In this document: piece after piece, positions 9,358 to 18,424 of the stretch
Position numbering within the stretch: the stretch's first letter is position 1
How the letters are laid out: every line of letters starts with the position of its first letter
NCBI RefSeq assembly: GCF_000732635.1
Contig: NZ_JPMD01000032.1
Location: 38,801-102,800 of the forward strand
Direction of reading: 5' to 3'
Source: Clostridium sulfidigenes
GTDB lineage: Bacteria; Bacillota; Clostridia; Clostridiales; Clostridiaceae
Length of the DNA stretch: 64,000 bases
The notes under the pieces: model-generated
The model's input: only the letters and a program-made list of their open reading frames with translations
What the model was told of the DNA's origin: nothing
Database searches by the model: none
Program-made: the position numbers and the translations under genes

Positions 9358-10248
9358 TTAATTAATAAATTCTTTAACTGTCAAAGGAACAGTTTCTAAT
9401 CTTTTTACAACCTGAAATTCTATAATTGAAGTATTAGTATCATTTATATCAAAATATTTATGAGAATCCGTTATTATATTTAAAATACCTATTCCATCTT
9501 CTTCTACTATTTTACAAAGATATGCTGAATACTTCTCCTTACCTTGACTAATAACAACATAGTAATATGACTCTTCATCAATTTTTTCTGTAATAATAGG
9601 GAACTTTTTCTGATTTTTTGCATCATTATACTCAATTCTCATACATGTTGGTGCAAAAATAATTAACATTAAAAAAAATATAACTGACAAATACAATAGC
9701 ATTTTGCTTTTTCCAATGTTTATTTGCAAACAATATATTAGCACATATATAATGATTGAAATATAAAATAGCATAGCACAAAACATAATAGCCATATTTT
9801 TTTCAGGAATTAAAAATATTGATAAGTATATTATAAGTATTAAATATATACTAACAATTATTAAACATCCAAATACTTTATATACTTTCTTGTATTTTTT
9901 TCTTTCTACAATCGCAGAAAATTTTATCCATAGTGCATTAATGCAAAAGCTTATAATGGATGAAATAACACCTATTATAGTTGACAAGAAAAATATAAAC
10001 TTTGATGTATTTGATAGTGAAAAGTCATAATAATCTAAATCAAAATCAAAAAATAAACATCTTCCAAAACTTATATACTTGATTATAAAAGAAATTACTA
10101 TAGATAATACCGCTATAAACGCTGCTAATAAACTAATTACTTCAGTAGCATTTGATATGTTATATATACTATTTTTTTCTAAACTAGACGACTTTTCATC
10201 ACTAATTTTTGGCTCTATTATTAGAGTATTATTTGTTTCTCCTATCAT
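9358..10248 (-). CDS. Unknown multi-pass membrane protein
   Basis: Protein of 296 aa, not recognised. About 35 N-terminal cytoplasmic residues are followed by five or so hydrophobic segments (near 37-58, 80-105, 122-148, 150-172 and 180-200). A soluble C-terminal domain of about 90 residues may lie outside the membrane. The ATG at 10248 has a purine-rich GGAGGATAT upstream. It lies 212 bases downstream of the HEAT-repeat gene on the same strand, so co-transcription is possible. Confidence 0.7.
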   Translation of the reverse strand: MIGETNNTLIIEPKISDEKSSSLEKNSIYNISNATEVISLLAAFIAVLSIVISFIIKYISFGRCLFFDFDLDYYDFSLSNTSKFIFFLSTIIGVISSIISFCINALWIKFSAIVERKKYKKVYKVFGCLIIVSIYLILIIYLSIFLIPEKNMAIMFCAMLFYISIIIYVLIYCLQINIGKSKMLLYLSVIFFLMLIIFAPTCMRIEYNDAKNQKKFPIITEKIDEESYYYVVISQGKEKYSAYLCKIVEEDGIGILNIITDSHKYFDINDTNTSIIEFQVVKRLETVPLTVKEFIN

Positions 10249-10460
10249 ATATCCTCCTCCATTACCCCATATTTTCGCCTAATAGAGTGTTATATTTACA
10301 GACTATTAAACCATTTATTTAATAATCTCGACTTATCCTTGATATATATGATACTTTTTTATACAGCTTCCTCTGCTGATTTTACCAATATTTTCTTTAA
10401 TTAACTGTTTAATATCCTTTATATAAATAAAATACCTTTAGCTTTGTTTACACTAATATT

Positions 10461-12089
10461 TTAATTACAAAAATACTTAATACTAAACTCTATAAAATCT
10501 CTATCACTATCTTTAATTGACTTGCCATAATCCATTATTGACTTTCTTATTCCCACAATTTGTTTTTTAGTAGGAGTTGTAAAGGAACAATTATATTTTG
10601 CTTTCCAATTTTCTATGGCATTTTGTCCCAGTGCTGAAATACTATCATTTTCATCTGCACAAAATTCTATAATATACCTTATAGCCTCCCATTTACTTAA
10701 TGAACATAAAAGAATACAGGTGTTAATTTTTACATGATCATATATAGCTTGTTTGAAAATTTCATATATAGTATCTGCATCACTAACATCAATCCTTTTA
10801 TACAAAACATTTCTAGCTGCCTTGGATATGCCAACTCTTTCATCTTTGATAATGAAAATAAGTTCTTCTTCATACTCTTGAAAATCTAATCGTGCTAATG
10901 CATTTATAGATGCTTTAACTATTTTAATAGTATCATTAATCATAAATGTACTAATAATTTTTGAATCGCTAGAGTTACCAGTCTCCCCGAGGCCACAGAT
11001 GCTAGAATATAATTGTTCATTTTTCCGTATTGCATCGCGATATATTTCAGCAAAATCATACTTTTTATGCTTTGAAAGTAAATAGCGTGATAGACTACGT
11101 ACTGATTGATTTCTATCAAATAAACCTTTTTCTAATGTATCTATAGCCCCTTCAGGCTGAAATGCATAAAGTGTCTCGAGGGCTAGAATTCTAATTTGAG
11201 CAAATTTATCATGAAGCAATAACTGAGAAATATCAGTAAACTCATCTGGTGTTATGTCTTGCTTAATATTTCTAAGTACAAATAGCCTATTGTAAGGATT
11301 GGTGTCTTTAATTAAATAATTAATTATACTTTTATTATCTAATATTCTTGTTTTAATAATTATTTTATAACAAGCTAACCTTACCTTTGAATCAGGTGAT
11401 TGCAGTCCACTTATTAGGTTTTGCGAGGATTCTGAGCTAGATAAAAGTGAAACAACTGCATTTATAACATCAATATGTTCCTCCCTTGAGCACTCTCCTA
11501 ACCTTAATACTAGTGGTAAATTGTTTATAAAATTCATAGAATGCTTTGGGGTTAAATATCGCAGCAAATGTTCTTTTGAACTGCTTCTTATAGTCCTCAC
11601 CCAATCATTAATTCTAATTAATAAGTATGGTATTTCATGGCCTGTCTCCATATTTGAAAGAGCCTTTATCGCCTTCTCTCTAAAATATCCATTTGGATGA
11701 AAACTACTTAATCCTAATATAGTAACTTTCTCCTCTTCTGACATTAACGGATGTAGCAACTCTTTAGGGTCTTTAGTTCTCCAATCATAACTCCATTCAT
11801 AAGATACTCTTTCCCTGAAGATTTTATCGACTTTAATTAATTGGGAAGAATTCAATGTACTCATAACGTAATTAAGATTTTCTGCAGATTGTAATTTCAC
11901 TTTTTCGTTATTACCAAGTAATAGCTGAAATACATCTGGTATGGCTGATAGTTCTATATTGTCACTTAGTAGTTCATTGGTCCTATTGGTGTGTATACTA
12001 TTGCTTGTCTTGAAAGTTATCAAATTATTTGCTTCTAAGGATTTAGTATTATTGAACTCTCTTATTTTCTGCATAATTTTTTTAATCAT
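10461..12089 (-). CDS. HEAT-repeat protein
   Basis: Protein of 542 aa built of roughly 30-residue helical pairs from about residue 115 on (for example FREKAIKALSNMETGHEIPY, VRLACYKIIIKTR, AQIRILALETLYAFQPEGAI). This is typical of HEAT-like scaffolds that bind proteins or nucleic acid. There is no catalytic motif and no signal peptide. The start follows AAGGTGAAAATAGC. The nearest upstream promoter is the repeated module at 12310-12338, with a leader of over 200 bases. Its function is unknown. HEAT proteins accompany defence genes in some islands, but nothing here proves that. Confidence 0.72.
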   Translation of the reverse strand: MIKKIMQKIREFNNTKSLEANNLITFKTSNSIHTNRTNELLSDNIELSAIPDVFQLLLGNNEKVKLQSAENLNYVMSTLNSSQLIKVDKIFRERVSYEWSYDWRTKDPKELLHPLMSEEEKVTILGLSSFHPNGYFREKAIKALSNMETGHEIPYLLIRINDWVRTIRSSSKEHLLRYLTPKHSMNFINNLPLVLRLGECSREEHIDVINAVVSLLSSSESSQNLISGLQSPDSKVRLACYKIIIKTRILDNKSIINYLIKDTNPYNRLFVLRNIKQDITPDEFTDISQLLLHDKFAQIRILALETLYAFQPEGAIDTLEKGLFDRNQSVRSLSRYLLSKHKKYDFAEIYRDAIRKNEQLYSSICGLGETGNSSDSKIISTFMINDTIKIVKASINALARLDFQEYEEELIFIIKDERVGISKAARNVLYKRIDVSDADTIYEIFKQAIYDHVKINTCILLCSLSKWEAIRYIIEFCADENDSISALGQNAIENWKAKYNCSFTTPTKKQIVGIRKSIMDYGKSIKDSDRDFIEFSIKYFCN

Positions 12090-12244
12090 GCTATTTTCAC
12101 CTTCTTCCAGTTTGCATCATTACCCAATAGAATCTTCCTCTTATCTTTTACTAATGGTTAAATCCTCATATGAATATTAACTATAAATATATGCCCCCAC
12201 TAATTGAAGGTTGAAGATTCTGCTTAAATTACTTAAATATCGCC

Positions 12245-12440
12245 TCTTTATTTCTTATATCTTAAAGATGCATTAACCCATCCACCAATATATTACACGT
12301 TACACATATATTGTACCACCTCCCTGTCTGCTGCTCAATAAATTCATACCATTTAAAAAATATATTTCCTTTGTTTAATGTATAACTACATAAAAAAACA
12401 GCAGAATTCTGAAATTCTACTGTTACTAATTACTTAGTTT
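12245..12440 (-). repeat. Dispersed terminator-promoter module, copy 3
   Basis: Hairpin at about 12396-12424, conserved core, -35 TTGAGC (12338-12333), 17-base spacer, -10 TACAAT (12315-12310), and a leader nearly identical to that of copy 1. The Rpn-type 3' flank (ACTAATTACTTAG...TAGGGAAT) continues beyond the hairpin to about 12455. The rest of 12440-12560 holds nothing recognisable. Confidence 0.78.
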
Positions 12441-12560
12441 TATAGGGAATACATCATTATAATTTTTAATTTCAAAATTATCTACTGTAAGTTTATCACC
12501 TATATAAACCATAAAATTTGAACAAATTATATTTATTTAGTTATACTATAATTTATATTA

Positions 12561-13007
12561 TTATTTTAATTTCATATGCAGTATAGGGAATGGATTTCCC
12601 TGTTCGTCTAACTCAGATTTTTTAAAGACTTTAAACCCAAGATGTTTGTAAAAGCCTACTGCTTGTGGATTTTGCTCATTTACATCCACATAATTTACAT
12701 TTAACACTTTTATTGCATATTCTATAAGTCTTTTTCCAACTCCATTTCCTCTACTTTCATTACTTACAAATAACATTTCAATTTTAAAATCATGAATTCC
12801 CATAAAAGCTTTTATAATACCATTTTTGTCTCTTACACATAAAAGTTTACTAACATATTTAGCACCTTCTATAACTTGAGGTTTTATTGAGATTATATCT
12901 TCTTCACTTAAAAAGTCATGTGTTGCTCTTACTGATGATTCCCATGTTTCTAGTATTTCTTCCATATCCTTATTATTAATATTATTTAAATTTTCAATTT
13001 TCATCAT
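12561..13007 (-). CDS. GNAT-family N-acetyltransferase (YjaB-like)
   Basis: Protein of 148 aa, one GNAT domain. The acetyl-CoA loop NESRGNGVGKRLIEYA lies near residues 83-98, and the C-terminal NPQAVGFYKHLGFKVFKK is typical. The start context VRATHDFLSEEDI matches the YjaB-like subgroup. Two ATGs in tandem (13007, 13004) follow GGAGGA. Substrate unknown. One of several GNAT genes in the region. Confidence 0.85.
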   Translation of the reverse strand: MMKIENLNNINNKDMEEILETWESSVRATHDFLSEEDIISIKPQVIEGAKYVSKLLCVRDKNGIIKAFMGIHDFKIEMLFVSNESRGNGVGKRLIEYAIKVLNVNYVDVNEQNPQAVGFYKHLGFKVFKKSELDEQGNPFPILHMKLK

Positions 13008-13104
13008 TTAATAAATCCTCCCAAGTAAATATGTTACTTAATATTATATATTAAATATGATTTGAAAAGCTTATTAAGAATATTTCTGTACTAACTATAA
13101 TCAA

Positions 13105-13383
13105 TTAAATATATTTATTTTTATAGATATATAATATTCTCCTAATACTACTTTCAGATAGAAAATAATCTGTAGACAATTGTTTAATTGATATTCCTTG
13201 TAAGTACTTAATATATATTTCAAAATTTCTTGATTTCAGTTCAGTTTTTATCCCACTAACCTCACCCCAAGATTTTTTGTTGTTATCTTTCTTTGGAATG
13301 TATATATAATTACCATCGATGTATTTCTGAACTAAATCTAAAACATCTTTAGGTAATATATCTTGTGCTTTTTTATACTTCAT
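13105..13383 (-). CDS. CD3324-family small helix-turn-helix protein
   Basis: A small basic protein of 92 aa, widespread in clostridia. It begins MKYKKAQDILPKDVLDLVQ and ends with a helix-turn-helix-like SIKQLSTDYFLSESSIRRIL, so DNA binding is likely. I choose the ATG at 13383 because AGGAG lies eight bases upstream; the longer frame from 13389 leaves only two. The upstream leader can fold (see 13423-13493). Confidence 0.75.
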   Translation of the reverse strand: MKYKKAQDILPKDVLDLVQKYIDGNYIYIPKKDNNKKSWGEVSGIKTELKSRNFEIYIKYLQGISIKQLSTDYFLSESSIRRILYIYKNKYI

Positions 13384-13422
13384 AAACATTTCTCCTACTA
13401 TTATTAGAGCAAATATTTAATC

Positions 13423-13493
13423 AAAAACTGCACAAAACATCTACTTTATTGCTCCTTACAAACTATGCTTTGATATTATTGCAGTTTTTGCTT
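13423..13493 (-). promoter_or_regulatory. Long leader hairpin upstream of CD3324-family gene
   Basis: Inverted repeats AAAAACTGCA and TGCAGTTTTT enclose a loop of about 46 bases. In mRNA sense the second arm runs into T-rich sequence and precedes the CD3324 gene by about 35 bases. It could be a leader attenuator or simply a terminator for the upstream gene. Confidence 0.35.
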
Positions 13494-13580
13494 GGAGCTA
13501 AATTAATTAATCTAATTTTACAAAACATAATGACACCTACCTTCTTGCTTAATTATATTATTATATCATTAATAAAATTG

Positions 13581-13606
13581 CTAGCCCCCCTATATCGTAT
13601 TGGGCT
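13581..13606 (-). terminator. Hairpin at the 3' end of the NERD gene
   Basis: AGCCC/GGGCT stem just past the stop codon of the 13609 gene on the minus strand, followed by AT-rich sequence. Confidence 0.45.
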
Positions 13607-13608
13607 GA

Positions 13609-14367
13609 CTATTTCAAAATAAATCTACATTTAGGATAATTGCTGCACCCTTTAAACTCACCATATTTACCTTTTCTCAGAACTAATTTTCCACCACACC
13701 TAGGACATATATCATTACTTATTTTATTCTTATTATCAATTATTCGATTTTGAATTTGTGCTATATGGGCATTTCTATTTTCTTTACCATCAATACTCAA
13801 AGAAATCAGTTTTGAGTATACTTGTTTTTTTACAGAATCTCTTAATGTCTGTTTATTGTATTTTTTAATTGTCTTCAATAATTTTATTGTATATACAACA
13901 TCTGTTTTACATTTAACTTTTAAATCCGCATTAGTAGTGAAAACTACAATAGGAATGTAATTCACTTCTGGAAAGTCACCTAGTATCTTTTTTAGAGCTT
14001 GTATATGTCCGTAATTCTGCCTAATTGGATTATACATACTTTTCTTAGATTTATAAATTTTTTGTTTCCAATATTCATCAAATTCATTCCCTATAATCCA
14101 TCCCTTATAGTTTTTTGTTTCAATAACAAAAACACCATAATTAGATACAACAACATGATCAATCTGGGTTGTCTTACTTCCCACCTGTAGCATTATATCA
14201 TTTATAACCATATACTTAGTCTCATCAAGTCTTGATAAGAAAAAGGATACTGACTTTTCTCCAAAGAATCCCTTTATTCTTGGCATAAAAAGATCTAATA
14301 TTCCTACTGCAATTACCAACACCCATAAATACCAAAATCTAATTAAAAGTTCAACAATTACTTCCAC
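13609..14367 (-). CDS. NERD-domain protein with topoisomerase-type zinc finger
   Basis: Protein of 252 aa. One N-terminal membrane segment (about 6-28) is followed by a nuclease-related NERD domain: GEKSVSFFLSRL, IDHVVVSNYGVFVIETKNYKGW (Asp and E-x-K of a PD-(D/E)XK-like core), and PIVVF. The C-terminus is a four-cysteine zinc ribbon (CPRCGGKLVLRKGKYGEFKG...CSNYPKC) as in topoisomerase I. Predicted membrane-anchored DNA-binding/nuclease-like protein; the biological role is not established. Confidence 0.85.
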   Translation of the reverse strand: MEVIVELLIRFWYLWVLVIAVGILDLFMPRIKGFFGEKSVSFFLSRLDETKYMVINDIMLQVGSKTTQIDHVVVSNYGVFVIETKNYKGWIIGNEFDEYWKQKIYKSKKSMYNPIRQNYGHIQALKKILGDFPEVNYIPIVVFTTNADLKVKCKTDVVYTIKLLKTIKKYNKQTLRDSVKKQVYSKLISLSIDGKENRNAHIAQIQNRIIDNKNKISNDICPRCGGKLVLRKGKYGEFKGCSNYPKCRFILK

Positions 14368-14411
14368 TTATTTCACTCACCTTTAATGCTATTTCTAAAT
14401 TGAATTTTAGT

Positions 14412-14447
14412 TAATTAAATCTCTTCTTCCAATAAAAAGCATTGACT
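14412..14447 (-). repeat. 36-base fragment duplicated from the GNAT gene at 18.4-19.1 kb
   Basis: These bases match the stretch inside the acetyltransferase gene at about 18964-18999 almost exactly, but here they lie in non-coding sequence upstream of the lipoprotein stop. The neighbouring 14367-14400 bases also resemble the leader of the GNAT gene at 19819. It marks small-scale shuffling. Confidence 0.6.
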
Positions 14448-14448
14448 A

Positions 14449-15033
14449 CTATTCCATATAATTATTAACTAATTCATAACATCTTTCCTTAGTACTAACT
14501 TCTAAGGAAGATGTTCTTACTAGTGGCTCCATAGTCCCACCCTCTACTTCCTTTGCAGCATCATCAGCTTTTTTATCTCTTTCTTCTATCCAATTTTTTT
14601 CTTCTAATATAAGTTTATCTTTTTCTTCTTCTGAAAGTGTACTAATTATTTCTGAGTAAACCTCATTTAACATTTTATCCCATGCTATATATATTTCTGA
14701 TTCAGCTTCTCGCATCTCAATTGTTGATCCTGCTAATTTATCCTTTAATTTCACCTTTAATTTTTCATCTAAAGTATTCATTTTATCTAGATATTCTTGT
14801 TTATTTAATGTAATAGTTTTATCTTCATCCTTTTCTTTTGTTTCATCTTTTATTGTAATTTCATTCTCTTTAGAAGTATTATCTTCATTAATAATTTCAT
14901 TACCTTTTTCAGTAGCTATTTCTTTATCCTTATTTTCTTGTACTTCCTTGTCAGTATTTCCATTACTACATCCAACCAATAAAAATACACTCATACCTAC
15001 AACAGAAAGGATTTTCCTAATAAATTTACTCAT
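14449..15033 (-). CDS. Lipoprotein with LprI-like (DUF1311) domain
   Basis: Protein of 194 aa. A lipoprotein signal ends LLVGC (Cys22 lipidated), followed by a long Glu/Lys/Asn-rich linker to about residue 75. The LprI-like domain has LAGSTIEMREAESEIYIAWD, LILEEKNWIEERDKKADDAA, GGTMEPLVRTSSLE and TKERCYELV. LprI in mycobacteria inhibits lysozyme; here a cell-surface role is inferred only. Confidence 0.85.
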   Translation of the reverse strand: MSKFIRKILSVVGMSVFLLVGCSNGNTDKEVQENKDKEIATEKGNEIINEDNTSKENEITIKDETKEKDEDKTITLNKQEYLDKMNTLDEKLKVKLKDKLAGSTIEMREAESEIYIAWDKMLNEVYSEIISTLSEEEKDKLILEEKNWIEERDKKADDAAKEVEGGTMEPLVRTSSLEVSTKERCYELVNNYME

Positions 15034-15202
15034 TTTACAAACTCCTCTTATAGCCTTATTTTCCTACGTAATTATACCATTTTTTCACTTTACATGCTAT
15101 ATATAACAAAAAAGTATACTAATGCTATAATTCATTCTAGTAACTAGATAAAACTTTTTCATTATTCAGCACATACTTTCTTATGTTATTGTACGTTAAA
15201 AA

Positions 15203-15226
15203 AGATGACACCTATATGTCATCTTT
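15203..15226 (-). terminator. Terminator hairpin after the DUF3189 region
   Basis: GATGACA/TGTCATC stem followed on the minus strand by TTTTTTAACG. It overlaps the stop of the regulator remnant. Confidence 0.6.
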
Positions 15227-15378
15227 ATAAATATTACTGATCTTTTTTATTCGTAATTTTACTTTTTCTTTTAATTGTGGTGGACATATAACTTTTACTT
15301 TATCCTGCATTTCTATAACTAAAGCAGCAGTCCACTCCAAATCACTAACCTGAAATGTTATATAACCTCTATAGAAGT
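15212..15378 (-). pseudogene. C-terminal remnant of a WYL-family regulator
   Basis: An open minus-strand stretch ending at a TAG (15214-15212) encodes FQVSDLEWTAALVIEMQDKV and PPQLKEKVKLRIKKI, the typical WYL C-terminal extension. No N-terminal part, start codon or ribosome site is present; the DUF3189 gene ends immediately before it. Debris of an older regulator gene. Confidence 0.6.
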
Positions 15379-15384
15379 TAAAAA

Positions 15385-15897
15385 TTATTTTTTCTTGAAT
15401 TCCTTATTATCTAAAATAATAACCTCTGACTTATCTTCCTTTGATGCCTTCTTTGTGTGATTTACAAGCTTTATAACGTTCTTATATGATTGTTTTGCTC
15501 CTTTTACAAGCAAGGGTACTCCTAGAAAATCAATTTTTAGCCCCCTAGAAAGTAATCCGCCAAAGGTCATTGGTAATGGAACCGTTGGCGACGTATTAGA
15601 AAATATAATTTTCTCATTTAATAGCTTTTCTTTATGAAGCATAGAAGTTAAATTGTATAATCCTGGAATTAAAACCTTTGAACGTCCTCTACCTACAACA
15701 TAGACTTTATTTCCATCTTCATCACTTCCATAATAAAAAAGTTCTCCACGATTTCCATATACTAACTTATTAAAGTTAGGTAATTTCAATATTTCATCCT
15801 TAGTTGGTTCTCGAGTTTCATCCAGCATTTTTAAGTGATAAGCAATTGCTTGAATAGACGAGTGGGTTCCTCCATAACAATTATATATGTATATCAT
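15385..15897 (-). CDS. DUF3189-family protein
   Basis: Protein of 170 aa beginning MIYIYNCYGGTHSSIQAIAYHL, the family signature found in sporulating Firmicutes. YGNRGELFYYGSD and VYVVGRGRSKVLIPGLYNL follow. The family's function is unknown. No signal peptide. Single gene with the start at 15897 near TAGGTGATTTAA. Confidence 0.85.
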   Translation of the reverse strand: MIYIYNCYGGTHSSIQAIAYHLKMLDETREPTKDEILKLPNFNKLVYGNRGELFYYGSDEDGNKVYVVGRGRSKVLIPGLYNLTSMLHKEKLLNEKIIFSNTSPTVPLPMTFGGLLSRGLKIDFLGVPLLVKGAKQSYKNVIKLVNHTKKASKEDKSEVIILDNKEFKKK

Positions 15898-16064
15898 TTA
15901 AATCACCTAATTTCTTCTTTTTTTACTTTATTTTAATAATTGTAGTATATGCAATAAACATTTATATTAAACATTCTTTGAACACATTTTATCCAAGTTC
16001 CCCAATATTCTACAATTCTTTATACATAAAATAAATATGTTACAATCCGTTACCACTACCAAAC

Positions 16065-16820
16065 TTAATCTCTTAATAATTTCATTAATTTATGTGCATC
16101 TCCATCAGCATTAACAATATCATCATCTGTAAGACCTGCCTCAACTGCAATATTATATGCTTTACCAAAATTCCCTACATCCTCTGATTTGTGTGCATCA
16201 CTTCCCAATGAAAATTTAACGCCCATGTTCTTTAACTTTTTTATTGTTTCAATATCCATATTCTTATGAGATCTGTTAATTTCTAGAGCAGTATTTCTTT
16301 CAATAGCGGCCTTTCCAATTTCAATAATATCTGGATTAACATGCTCTAATGGATGATTTAATATTGTAATTTCATATTTTTTAATAGCATTAATTGCAGC
16401 TTCTGTATAATTTCTCAATAAAAGTGGATTTTGTACAGCTCCAGGATGATAACCCACACAAATTATGTCTAGGTAATCAATTATTTCATCTTTAATATCT
16501 ATATCACCTTTTTTAGTAACAATATTACATTCTATACCAAGAAGAATCTTAAAGTCATTCTCCTTCAATAATGAACTCTTATTAAAATCATCAATTACTT
16601 TACGTACTTCTTTATATTGATTTAGTTTCATCCCGTAGATACTATGCCTATAACCATGGTCTGTTATTGCTATTTCTTTTAATCCTTTTTTTATTCCAGT
16701 TTTAACATTTGATTCAATACTTCCTTTTGCATGTTCTCCAAAAATAATATTAAATAAGGGAATATGCCCCTTTGCAATATTAGTATGAGTATGATAGTCT
16801 GCAATAATCTTAAAACTCAT
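16065..16820 (-). CDS. PHP-domain phosphoesterase/histidinol-phosphatase-like hydrolase
   Basis: Metal-dependent hydrolase of 251 aa. Metal ligands of the PHP fold are visible: DYHTHT near residue 8-13, ITDHGYRHS near 52-60, IECN near 98, YHPGA and NHPLEH, and SLGSDAHK near the C-terminus. It resembles YcdX-type PHP phosphatases rather than a dedicated histidine-pathway enzyme, and no his genes are nearby. The start follows TGGAGGAGATAAA. Confidence 0.87.
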   Translation of the reverse strand: MSFKIIADYHTHTNIAKGHIPLFNIIFGEHAKGSIESNVKTGIKKGLKEIAITDHGYRHSIYGMKLNQYKEVRKVIDDFNKSSLLKENDFKILLGIECNIVTKKGDIDIKDEIIDYLDIICVGYHPGAVQNPLLLRNYTEAAINAIKKYEITILNHPLEHVNPDIIEIGKAAIERNTALEINRSHKNMDIETIKKLKNMGVKFSLGSDAHKSEDVGNFGKAYNIAVEAGLTDDDIVNADGDAHKLMKLLRD

Positions 16821-16933
16821 TTTATCTCCTCCATAGTTTTATTTTGCCCATATTATTGGATAATTCTTACCATATATCACAATTCTGCACAAACAATATA
16901 TATCATTACGTCTACATAGTATTTGTTTTTTAC

Positions 16934-17138
16934 CATAAAAAAAACCTCCATTATTTATGGTACAGTTCACTCTTAATTATCCTAAATTTGACCCCATATA
17001 CTTTTATATCTCCTATTCCCACATACCCTTGATTAAAAGCTTTCTGATACATCTGTCCAAAATTTAGTTACTTTATTTAGCTCTCTTTTCTGGTGCTGTG
17101 ATTTTAAATAAAATTGCTGGTACATTAGGATTTAACTA
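16934..17138 (-). pseudogene. Deleted remnant of the HNH nuclease gene
   Basis: The segment matches the 3' flank and last codons of the gene at 1462-2691, then jumps to a piece matching about 1888-1960 of that gene. The part encoding the HNH core between them is missing. It is therefore an internally deleted second copy. It lies against a half copy of the terminator module and an Rpn tail. Confidence 0.75.
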
Positions 17139-17139
17139 G

Positions 17140-17340
17140 TTCTATGTACAATAAATATACCTTTGTTTAAGGCATAACTACATAAAAAAACAGTAGAATT
17201 CTGAAATTCTACTGTTAATAGGTGTTCCTAATTACTTAGTTTTATAGGGAATATATCCCTAATTAAATATACTTCTTTAACTCCTCTATGGACTCTATAT
17301 CAAACAAATCTCCATTAATTTTTTCTATCTTTTCTAATAA
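17140..17340 (-). repeat. Half module (terminator part) plus Rpn C-terminal tail remnant
   Basis: Hairpin at 17191-17214 and conserved core, but the promoter half is lost. On the other side, 17270-17340 matches the last codons of the Rpn gene at 27657 (the ELKKYI end) and breaks off after about 60 bases. This is the footprint of a lost Rpn gene. Confidence 0.7.
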
Positions 17341-17396
17341 TAAAAAAAGTGAATTAACTCAACTATATACTACAATAAGTCAAATGCTTTTGAAAA

Positions 17397-17759
17397 TTAC
17401 TCTGGAAAAACTCGTAACTGTACTGATACCCCATTTGGATCATATACATAAAAATAGCGAGTTCCATCACCAGGGTTTTGGATGGCAGAAGGATTAAGAC
17501 CTCTGTCCTGCACAAGATTATGCATTTCATCTAGTTTATCTGTTTTAAAGCAAATGAACATACCCTTTCCTTCAAACTTCTGACCCTGTGGCATACAAAC
17601 AAGTTCAATCTCAGTTTCTCCCTTGCCATTTGTCAGAAATGCAAGCTCTCCATCTCCTGCTTTAAAGCGTCGGGAAACAGTTAGTTCTGTAATTGTCTCA
17701 TAAAATTTAATAGATTCTTCTAAGTCGTTGACCATTAAGGTTACATGCTGAATATGCAT
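17397..17759 (-). CDS. VOC-family (glyoxalase/bleomycin resistance fold) protein
   Basis: Protein of 120 aa with a full vicinal-oxygen-chelate fold: MHIQHVTLMVNDLEESIKFY (first metal-side strand with H5), LPCM-like ELVCMP, and TRYFYVYDPNGVSVQLRVFP with the final Glu replaced by Gln (VQL). I take the ATG at 17759 (GGGGATAT upstream); the longer frame from 17822 has no family match. Function unknown (lactoylglutathione-lyase-like). Confidence 0.82.
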   Translation of the reverse strand: MHIQHVTLMVNDLEESIKFYETITELTVSRRFKAGDGELAFLTNGKGETEIELVCMPQGQKFEGKGMFICFKTDKLDEMHNLVQDRGLNPSAIQNPGDGTRYFYVYDPNGVSVQLRVFPE

Positions 17760-17852
17760 AATATATCCCCTTTCCTTTATGTAATCTTTAATAATTATCT
17801 CATAATGAAATATGTAATGCAATAATTGCCCTACTGCTCTATTTGTACTTAT

Positions 17853-18347
17853 TTATTTATTACAAAATCTATGAATAGGACCATCCCAAACTTCGTTACC
17901 ATTTTGAAGTTCTATGAAGTTACCTAAAGTATATTGGTTTATTACATTATTCCAAAAAATATGAGAAACCTTATGTAAACGCAACTGTTTTACTTCCCAA
18001 TTTCCTTGAAACTTATTAAAAACTTCAAAAGCCACAATTTTACCTATTCCTCTTTTCCTATATTTTTTTAGAACGAAAAATTCTGCAATTGCATAATCAG
18101 TTGGGGATGAGGTAACAACGCTATGTTTATTAACAAGAACAAATCCTGCTAATTTATCATCTATTCTAATTATAAAGGGGTATCTATCTTTTTCTGTCCA
18201 GTAATTATCCAAATAACTGTAATCGTATAACCCATGTTCATTTAAATCACGATTTTCATATTCTGATAAATCATAATTATATAATTCAATCATATTTTTT
18301 AATATCATTTTATCAGCCTTACTGGCTTCTATTAATTCAATCTTCAT
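17853..18347 (-). CDS. GNAT-family N-acetyltransferase
   Basis: Protein of 164 aa. Features: DLNEHGLYDYSYLDNYW near the N-terminus, strand AIAEFFVLKKYRKRGIGKIVAFEVF with the acetyl-CoA loop (RKRGIGK) near 98-105, and FIELQNGNEVWDGPIHRF at the end. Typical of clostridial stand-alone GNATs of unknown substrate. Single gene. Confidence 0.85.
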   Translation of the reverse strand: MKIELIEASKADKMILKNMIELYNYDLSEYENRDLNEHGLYDYSYLDNYWTEKDRYPFIIRIDDKLAGFVLVNKHSVVTSSPTDYAIAEFFVLKKYRKRGIGKIVAFEVFNKFQGNWEVKQLRLHKVSHIFWNNVINQYTLGNFIELQNGNEVWDGPIHRFCNK

Positions 18348-18424
18348 CTTTCAATACCTCCAAAATATCATTTTAATCAATTAATCAATCTTAAATTGGA
18401 ATTTGACAAGATAATATTTTGCTA

